Assembly (NCBI GenBank): GCA_032719365.1 | Contig: CM064872.1 | Span: forward strand, 71,798,752 to 71,862,751 | Source: Prinsepia uniflora | Taxonomy: Eukaryota; Streptophyta; Magnoliopsida; Rosales; Rosaceae | Length of the DNA stretch: 64,000 bases | Reading direction: 5' to 3' | Shown here: positions 58,061-64,000 of the stretch, piece after piece | Layout: each line of letters opens with the position of its first letter | Numbering within the stretch: the stretch's first letter is position 1 | Translations under genes and position numbers: made by a program | The notes under the pieces: model-generated | Told to the model about the DNA's origin: nothing | Seen by the model: the letters and a program-made list of their open reading frames with translations, nothing else | Database searches by the model: none

Positions 58061-58654
58061 TGACACGACCCACCCCCAATTCCCCGGGATTAGGGGATAA
58101 GTCATGCTCCCATCTAACCTGCATGCGACATGAAGGCTAAACACTTGTTCAACCCTCGTGGAACATGCAAGCCAAACAAGGGATTTCAGGTCACGCCATC
58201 CGAAAAATCAACATCAGTTAACTAGAGGTCGCAGCAACACTGTGGATCGCGTGTGTGATGTCTCCGTCTCTCTCTCAACAGCCCGTACTGCATCAACCTA
58301 GAGAGTATCGAAAAACATAAAAGATTGTGAGTGGACAAAAATAAATGATAAGTTCATAAAACATTTTATAAGAACAAACATTTATACCCTCCACGTTAAA
58401 CCAATGCATGCAGTCAAAAAAAATTTCATTTTCGAGATCAGAAAACCGTTTACGAAAAACCAGAAATCATTTCTGTAATCAACTCCTGTTTCTCAAACCC
58501 AGGGCCTCAGCCCAAAATCATAAATCAACATCAAAGTACAGGAACTCAGCCCCAAAAATCCGTAAATCCAAAACATGCGGGCCACTGCCCAAAACATCTG
58601 AAAAACCACAAGAAAATCAATAGAATATCAAGTCAATAAATCTGCTGGATCTCA

Positions 58655-59040
58655 AGCACCGAGTATTTAAACTCAAAACACATGTGGATCAGGTCTCCCC
58701 GGGATATCAACGAGTCTTTAAACTCAAAACCACATATCAAGCCTTACAACGAGTCTTTAAACTCAAAACAACATATCAGGCCTTCCAGGGATATCAACGA
58801 GTCTTTAAACTCAAAGCACAATCAACAGGCCTCGGGTGATATTATCAATCAAGGGCCCCCATCATCAATCAACTGGGTCTTTAAACCCAAAACCAGATCC
58901 AGCAATAACAACTGGGTCTTTAAACCCAAAACCAGATCCAGCAATAACAACTGGGTCTTTAAACCCAAAAGCAATAGCAACGGGTCTTTAAACCCAAAAC
59001 CAACAAAAACCAATAGAAACAGGTCTTTAAACCCAAACCA
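58655..59040 (-). repeat. GAGTCTTTAAACTC / GGGTCTTTAAACCC cluster in LTR J
   Basis: Four GAGT-type copies (plus a GAGTATTTAAACTC variant) are followed by about five GGGT- or AGGT-type copies. The GGGT-type ones occur in tandem units with AACCAGATCCAGCAATAACA spacers. Confidence 0.85.
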
Positions 59041-59664
59041 AGTGAAAATCATAGGAACACAAGTCTAAAACTAAATACGAAATCATCATTGGAAATCTCG
59101 ATTCAAATCCCGAAATCACATGAAAATCGAAAGCCCAAAACATTAGAAACGGGGCCTCATGCCCGACATTACTTTTTCAGAATCCATTTCAAATCCTTGA
59201 AATCAAATCATAATTCAAGTCCCAAAATGAAATCATCGAAATCATATCAAATCACAATTCAAGACAGAATCTCATAGAACGTGCAAATACGTCAAATATC
59301 TCGAAATACGTGCAAAATCGTAAATCAAAGATATTATAATCATAATCATAGCAATCACGTATAGAAAACATATAAAATAGTTATGAATGCATCATAAGTT
59401 AGAAAGCAAAGTCCACTCACAGACCATTCGCGTCGCTGCCTCGATACTCGTGCACTTATGCTTTCCCAGCTAATCCCTATCACCGGTGTAAGACCCGTGT
59501 CCTGGAGGGAAAGGTGAACAATCCCACATTCCTGCGAGGGGGAATGGTCTGGAAGAGGATGGTAGTGTGCCTTAAAGGTGTAGGCACACACCTATCTAGC
59601 ACTAGGCCTTTTGGGAGCTCAAGTGGCTTTGGGGGGATTGGAACCCCAAAGTTAAGCGAGTTGA

Positions 59665-62038
59665 TGTAATGACCCGTCCCGGAATTCGGGGATTAGCTTA
59701 GTAGTTAATGACGAATTAGCAAAGTTAATCGGTGATTAGTTGGATACTTTCATACGGACGACGCCGAATGACGATTTTTCCCCTAGAATGAGTAAAAAGT
59801 TGACTTTTAGCTCGAGTGGTCAAATGGACTTTGACCGATGACCGTGACGTAGTTCGAGACGTCACGAGTCCATAGACAAGTGGCACGCCCGATTACGACA
59901 TCCGAGGAGGAAGTTATGATGTCGGAAGGTTGAGGGCACTTTCGTAATTAGGTTAAAAATGAGGAATTTGTTGACTTTTTGATTGACCATTAGTTTTCAC
60001 ACAAACCGAGGACTATTAGGTAGGTCTCGACGTCCTGAGTACAACGACAGGCGGAATGCTGTCATCGGACATCGGACGGATAAGATTTGGGTTTAGAAAG
60101 GTGAGGGGTAAAATGATAATTTGGACACTTAGGGGCATTTTGGTCTTTTTACACCTTGGGATTTGTGAGCAATCAGATGGGGACATGTGGCCTGAGAAAT
60201 TGGAGATTTTTGGGTTGGACCGTTGGATGAAAGACACCTGGCTTATGTCTAGTGACTTCTAGCCAAAACAGCCGTGTTCTTTGATTCTTTTTAAAACGTT
60301 TGGTCGATCAGTAGAGAAAACAGAGACAGAGAGTCTCAATCCAAAATCCAGTGTGTGTTGAGTCGTGGAATTCCTTGTGGTGATTTGTGAGTGAGAGTTC
60401 AGAGAGGTGTGGTGATTGAGGAAGTGAGAGTACGGTGAGGTGGTGTTGGGCTGCCACGAGGGCCACCGTGGGCGGTGGCTTCGACTTTGAAAAATAGAGA
60501 GGGAAGTTTAATCTTGGATTCAAGCTCCTCAAAACTACAACAATTTCTTGTCATCTGGGAACAAACATTGGAAAAGAAGATGGGATGAAGGCATTAGACT
60601 CGACTTCAGGGCTTGAAATAGATGGTAAGGTAAAATCCAGTAAAACCTCTGTTTGAATTCGATTATGGAAGGTTGCCCTCTGTGGACTAACAATCACATT
60701 GGTTGACGGGAGATGGTTTCTAGGAGTTCCAGGAACGTTTTGGGATCGAAAATAGAGATGAAAGTTGACTGGAGCCATGGAACCACGAATGGAGAATAGT
60801 TGGAGGTTGCAGGTGGTTCAGACAGGTATCATTCAGACCCTATGTTCATATTATAAGATCATAGATCAAGAGGAAATCACCTAAGGAAACTATAGGACTA
60901 AAAACGGGAAGAATTGGAGCTGAATTGGATGAAAAATAAAGATGAACCGCCCACGCCGGTTCAGTTGAACCAGCTGGACCGCTGGACCGATCTGAACCAG
61001 TCGACTGCGGGTTGAAGAAGATGAATAGTGTCGCGCATGAGGCCCACGCGCAGCCCCTTTGGGAGGCGCATGTGGGCGCATGGCACACATTTCGAGGAAG
61101 ATTCCAACACGACTTTTAAAGTATTTGATGTAACAAACATTTTGGTGTTGGTTTCGAGTTGATCGGACATCGTCTCGATATGTTTCGGGCTGTCCAAAGT
61201 TTATAGGGCCCGGTTAAAAATACCGAAAAATTATGGGGCTTTAGTATGACCTTTGTGAAGTAGTTAGTGACCTTAGTTTGGGATTTGGACAGGTTCGGGA
61301 AAGCCGAGGATAGCGGAATGGCCGGGAACGGCGTAAGTGCACGCGTATCGAGGCGACATCGGAATGGTCTGTGAGTGGACTTTTCTTTCTAACTTATGAT
61401 GCATGCATATATATTTTTATATGTTTTCTATACGTGATTCTATGAATTGAATTATGGTTTTGACGATTTACGATTTTACACGTTTTTCGAGGTATTTTAC
61501 GGAATTTCACATTTTACGAGATTTGACGGATATTGTGATTTCACATTTTATGGATGGAAATGTGGTTTCAAATGTGTTTTGGTTTTCACTGAGACTTGAT
61601 AATGATGGTTTTGGACTGAGGCGCAGGAATTGGAAAAAGAAACTACTTTGTTTTCTTACATGGTTTTATGACATGAATTTGATATGCATGCATTGGTTTT
61701 TGAAACGGAGGGTATAAATGTACTTGTTTTATTGAACTGTTTTTAAACTTATTCTTTATTTTGTCCACCCACAGTCTTTTCATGTTTTCGATACCCTCCA
61801 GGTTGTTGCGGCACAGGCTGTTAATCGAGAGAGACGGAGACATCACACCCGCGATCCACAGTAGATTCTGCGCACTCTGGGAAGTTCGGAAGTTTTGGAC
61901 AGTCGGATCGAAAAATCCCTTGTTCGACTTACGTGTCACATGGAGGTTGGACGTCCGTTTAGCCTTCGTGTCATGCGTAAGCTGGACGGGATCGGGATTT
62001 AGCCCTTAATCCCAGGGGATTAGGAGTGGGTCCTGTCA
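59665..62038 (+). mobile_element. Solo LTR L (TGTAATGACCC family) inside the Cassandra 5S region
   Basis: This 2374-bp LTR begins TGTAATGACCCGTCCCGG and ends AGTGGGTCCTGTCA. A perfect TSD GTTGA lies at 59660-59664 and 62039-62043. It is the shortest complete copy seen. The TGACGT/ACGTCA pair is at 59845-59864 and the CGCG core near 61025-61085. Confidence 0.95.
61371..61801 (+). other. Candidate intron in LTR L
   Basis: The donor is GGTCT|GTGAGTGGAC. The complement GTCCACCCACAG is at about 61763-61774 after a TTATTCTTTATTTT tract. The acceptor is GATACCCTCCAG|GTTG. At 431 nt this is the shortest version, close to usual plant intron lengths. An alternative acceptor is the CCACAG itself. Confidence 0.42.
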
Positions 62039-62189
62039 GTTGAGGCTGATGCAATTCCATGATGGGTAACCTCCTGGGAAGTTGCACCATGAGCTCCCAA
62101 AAACAAAACCGTGAGGGTGAGGCCCAAAGCGGACAATATGGTGCAAGATGAGTCGGGTCCTGACTGAGGAGGGTCGGGTCTTGACAATT

Positions 62190-62201
62190 TGGTATCAGAG
62201 C
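62190..62201 (+). promoter_or_regulatory. Primer-binding site of Cassandra
   Basis: TGGTATCAGAGC, three bases after the 5' LTR; initiator-Met type. Confidence 0.93.
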
Positions 62202-62240
62202 CAGACCCCGACCAGGAAGTGTGCCAGCGAAGACGCTGGG

Positions 62241-62257
62241 CCCTAAGGGGGGTGGAT
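62241..62257 (+). promoter_or_regulatory. Polypurine tract of Cassandra
   Basis: CCTAAGGGGGGTGGAT directly before the 3' LTR. Confidence 0.85.
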
Positions 62258-62579
62258 TGTAAGACCCGTGTCATAGAGGGAACGGTGAACAATCCCACAT
62301 TCCTGCGAGGGTGAATGGTCTGGGAGAGGATGGTGGTGTGCCTTAAAGGTGTAGGCACACACCTATCTAGCACTAGGCCTTTTGGGAGCTCAAGTGGCTT
62401 TGGGGGGGATTGGAACCCCAAAGTTAAGCGAGTTGAGGCTAGTGCAATTCCATGATGGGTAACCCCCTGGGAAGTTGCACCATGAGCTCCCGAAAACAAA
62501 ACCGTGAGAGCGAAGCCCAAAGCGGACAATATGGTGCTAGATGAGTCGGATCCTGACCGAGGAGGGTCGGGTCTTGACA
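62258..62579 (+). repeat. Cassandra 3' LTR with 5S rRNA-like domain
   Basis: 322 bp. The 5S-like domain runs from about 62365 to 62490 and includes TCTAGCACTAGGC, AAAGTTAAGCGAG (box A region) and GATGGGTAACCCCCTGGGAAG (box C region). It is flanked by non-5S LTR sequence, so it is not an ordinary 5S gene. Confidence 0.92.
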
Positions 62580-62584
62580 ACCGG

Positions 62585-63844
62585 CCTTCCCGAACCTGTC
62601 CATATCACATACTAAGGTCACTAACTACTTCATAATGCTTCTACTAAATCCCCGTAATTTTTCAGAATTTTTAACTATTTTTAAACTAGCCTTCAAACCT
62701 TCGGATATCCCGAAACATATTGAGACGATGTCCGATCGACTCGAAACTAGTCCCAAAATGTTTGTTACATCAAATACCTTAAAAGTCGTCTTGAACACTT
62801 TCCCAGAAAGTGGGCCACGCGCCCTCACGCGCCGCCCAAAGGGGCTGAACATGGGAGCCAGGCGCCTACTGTTCATCATCTTCAACCTCTTGCTTGACCG
62901 GTTCAGACCGGTTCGAACCGGCCCAATCCAACCGAGCCGGCAAGGGCGGTTCAACGTTCTACTTCGTCCAATTCTCGTCCGTTTCCACCCATTTTAAGTC
63001 CTATAGCTTCCTTACACAATTTCCTATCGATCTACATACTTAAAACATGAAGTTCTAGTCTGGAAATTACCTTTTTGAACCGTGATCAAACTTGTCTCCT
63101 GCAACCAAGTTCTGCCAACATTCCTAACCATCTCGAGCCCTGGTTTTGGTCCCAATCAACTCCTTACATCCTTCAGAAGCTTCCCCAATTAACCAAATCA
63201 AGTATTAACCGTTGAAACACGATCTACCATTTTCGAATTCAAAATAAGCTTTTACGAGAATTCGACCTTACCGTCCATCTCAGGCCTCGAAACCAGGCTC
63301 AGTCGATTCACAGAGCCTATGGCAACACATCTTATCCATTAGAAGCGATCAATAACCCAGGAATCATAACTTCCCATTTCGAACCAAACAAGACATTTCA
63401 CGGTTTAAAACGTTACCTTTACTGTCGTCCACTGCCGTGACCACCACCATGTGCGTCTAAGTCCCTTTTCCAACTCTCCTTCACACATCATAAGCAATAG
63501 ATGAGGTTAAGAGGGTTTGGGTTCTCACGATCACTCAGTTCTCTGTTTTCCTCTCTGTTCCCTTCCCAACATCGTGCTAAACCATTTAAACAAATGTAAA
63601 AACGTGTGAGGCAGTGAACGATGTTTTATAGCCATCTAGAGAAGGGACAAGTGTCCCACATCCATTGGGCACAAATCCCAAGAACATCCAAGTGTCACAA
63701 TTTCACTGGCACAGATCCCAAAGCGACAAATGACCAAATTGCCCTTACATGGCCAATTTACCAAAATGCCCCTCAACTTCCGAGACCCATAACTTTCACC
63801 TCGTAAGTCGGAATCGGACGTGTCGTCTGTCTACAGACTCATGA
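62585..63844 (-). mobile_element. LTR J, continuation
   Basis: It follows the Cassandra TSD and continues the LTR block order (CACGCGCC core near 62815-62870, U3 blocks near 63780-63844). It is cut by LTR K at 63845. No gene is seen in it. Confidence 0.8.
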
Positions 63845-64000
63845 TGACAGGACCCGCCCCGATCCCACAGGGACCACAAGGGGACGTGCCCTGCTCCCGT
63901 CTGACACCCAATAATTCATACCAATTTTAACCTCAAAACATTTAAATGCATAAATAACCAAATTAAAGTCATACATCAAATCCGAATTAAACGAATGTCA
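63845..64000 (-). mobile_element. LTR K, start only
   Basis: It begins TGACAGGACCCGCCCCG and shows CTGCTCCCGTCTGACA like other copies. CATGA (63840-63844) is the expected TSD. It runs off the window. Confidence 0.7.

Larger units (their letters stand above)
59487..62579 (+). mobile_element. Cassandra TRIM retrotransposon with 5S rRNA-like LTRs
   Basis: The element is 714 bp net. The 5' LTR is 59487-59664 plus 62044-62186 (321 bp), the interior 62187-62257 (71 bp) and the 3' LTR 62258-62579 (322 bp). A perfect TSD ACCGG lies at 59482-59486 and 62580-62584. The LTRs begin TGTAAGACCCGTG and end GTCGGGTCTTGACA. Each LTR contains 5S rRNA-like AAAGTTAAGCGAG and GATGGGTAACC(T/C)CCTGGGAAGT, the hallmark of Cassandra. 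It has no proteins. Solo LTR L sits inside the 5S part of the 5' LTR. Confidence 0.95.
58061..63844 (-). mobile_element. LTR J (TGTAATGACCC family), holding a Cassandra TRIM
   Basis: It begins TGACACGACCCACCCCC. Its own sequence is 58061-59486 and 62585-63844, about 2.7 kb so far, and it continues past LTR K outside the window. It has the terminal hairpin, the splice-like pair (about 58327 and 59409) and the longest run of GAGTCTTTAAACTC / GGGTCTTTAAACCC motifs (58655-59040). Confidence 0.85.

Noticed and set aside
57897..58140. Thr/Ala/Val-rich frames on both strands near the PIF-like fragment
   Set aside because: Overlapping mirror-image frames of simple composition crossing the LTR J border; no family seen.
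58655..59040. CRISPR-like array of short regular repeats
   Set aside because: The repeats are 14-base near-palindromes with irregular, self-similar spacers inside a plant LTR. There are no cas genes and the genome is eukaryotic.
62365..62490. A 5S rRNA gene
   Set aside because: The 5S-like domain is incomplete and embedded in TG..CA LTRs with PBS, PPT and TSD, i.e. a Cassandra TRIM.
62020..62580. A 186-codon minus-strand frame
   Set aside because: It spans the end of LTR L and both Cassandra LTRs; the protein repeats itself because the two LTRs repeat.

Overview
This window is intergenic DNA of a plant nuclear genome, and a eudicot fits best. The signs are a Cassandra TRIM carrying 5S rRNA sequence, Ty1/copia elements primed by initiator-Met tRNA, CC-NB-ARC-LRR remnants, a PIF-type bHLH fragment, hAT- and Mutator-like elements, and no operon-like coding. 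I find no intact host gene. Almost every open reading frame is either a decayed transposon protein or a chance frame inside non-coding LTR DNA.

The dominant component is one family of very large non-coding LTRs of about 2.4-3.3 kb, here called the TGTAATGACCC family. Read in sense, each starts TGTAATGACCCGTCCC (or close to it) and ends GGGTCCTGTCA. At least a dozen copies are present and many sit inside each other. Ten could be closed with matching or near-matching 5-bp target-site duplications (TSDs). Element B (1727-22600) and element G (36911-46811) keep both LTRs, an initiator-Met primer-binding site, a polypurine tract and a 3.3-kb interior without gag or pol, so they are non-autonomous LARD-type retrotransposons. 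The other closed copies are solo LTRs.

Layout. 1-23764: LTR A, split by element B, whose left LTR holds solo LTRs C and D (D itself holds E) and whose interior holds F. 23765-29912: a decayed copia element on the minus strand, cut at its RNase H end by A and interrupted by an opposite-facing copia LTR+gag piece. 30247-34152: a CC-NB-ARC-LRR pseudogene on the minus strand whose middle is replaced by a second copia fragment. 34153-36040: a hAT element with an 8-bp TSD and a LINE-like 3' end. 36045-54610: a long terminal-inverted-repeat element carrying two copies of an acidic, Ser/Asp-rich coding fragment, invaded by a GCCCG-rich element, solo LTR H (holding G) and solo LTR I. 54779-55357: an unrelated solo LTR. 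55390-56925: another inverted-repeat element. 57190-58039: a Mutator-like end plus a PIF-like fragment. 58040-64000: LTR J, holding a Cassandra TRIM that in turn holds solo LTR L, then the start of LTR K.

The LTR family carries several conserved structures that its empty interior does not explain. These are a GTGAGTGGAC / GTCCACTCAC pair framed like the two ends of an intron, a hairpin near the LTR 3' end with compensating changes, tandem palindromic hairpins, a repeated GAGTCTTTAAACTC motif with arm covariation, and an inverted TGACGT pair near the LTR start. These are the best candidates for something undescribed.
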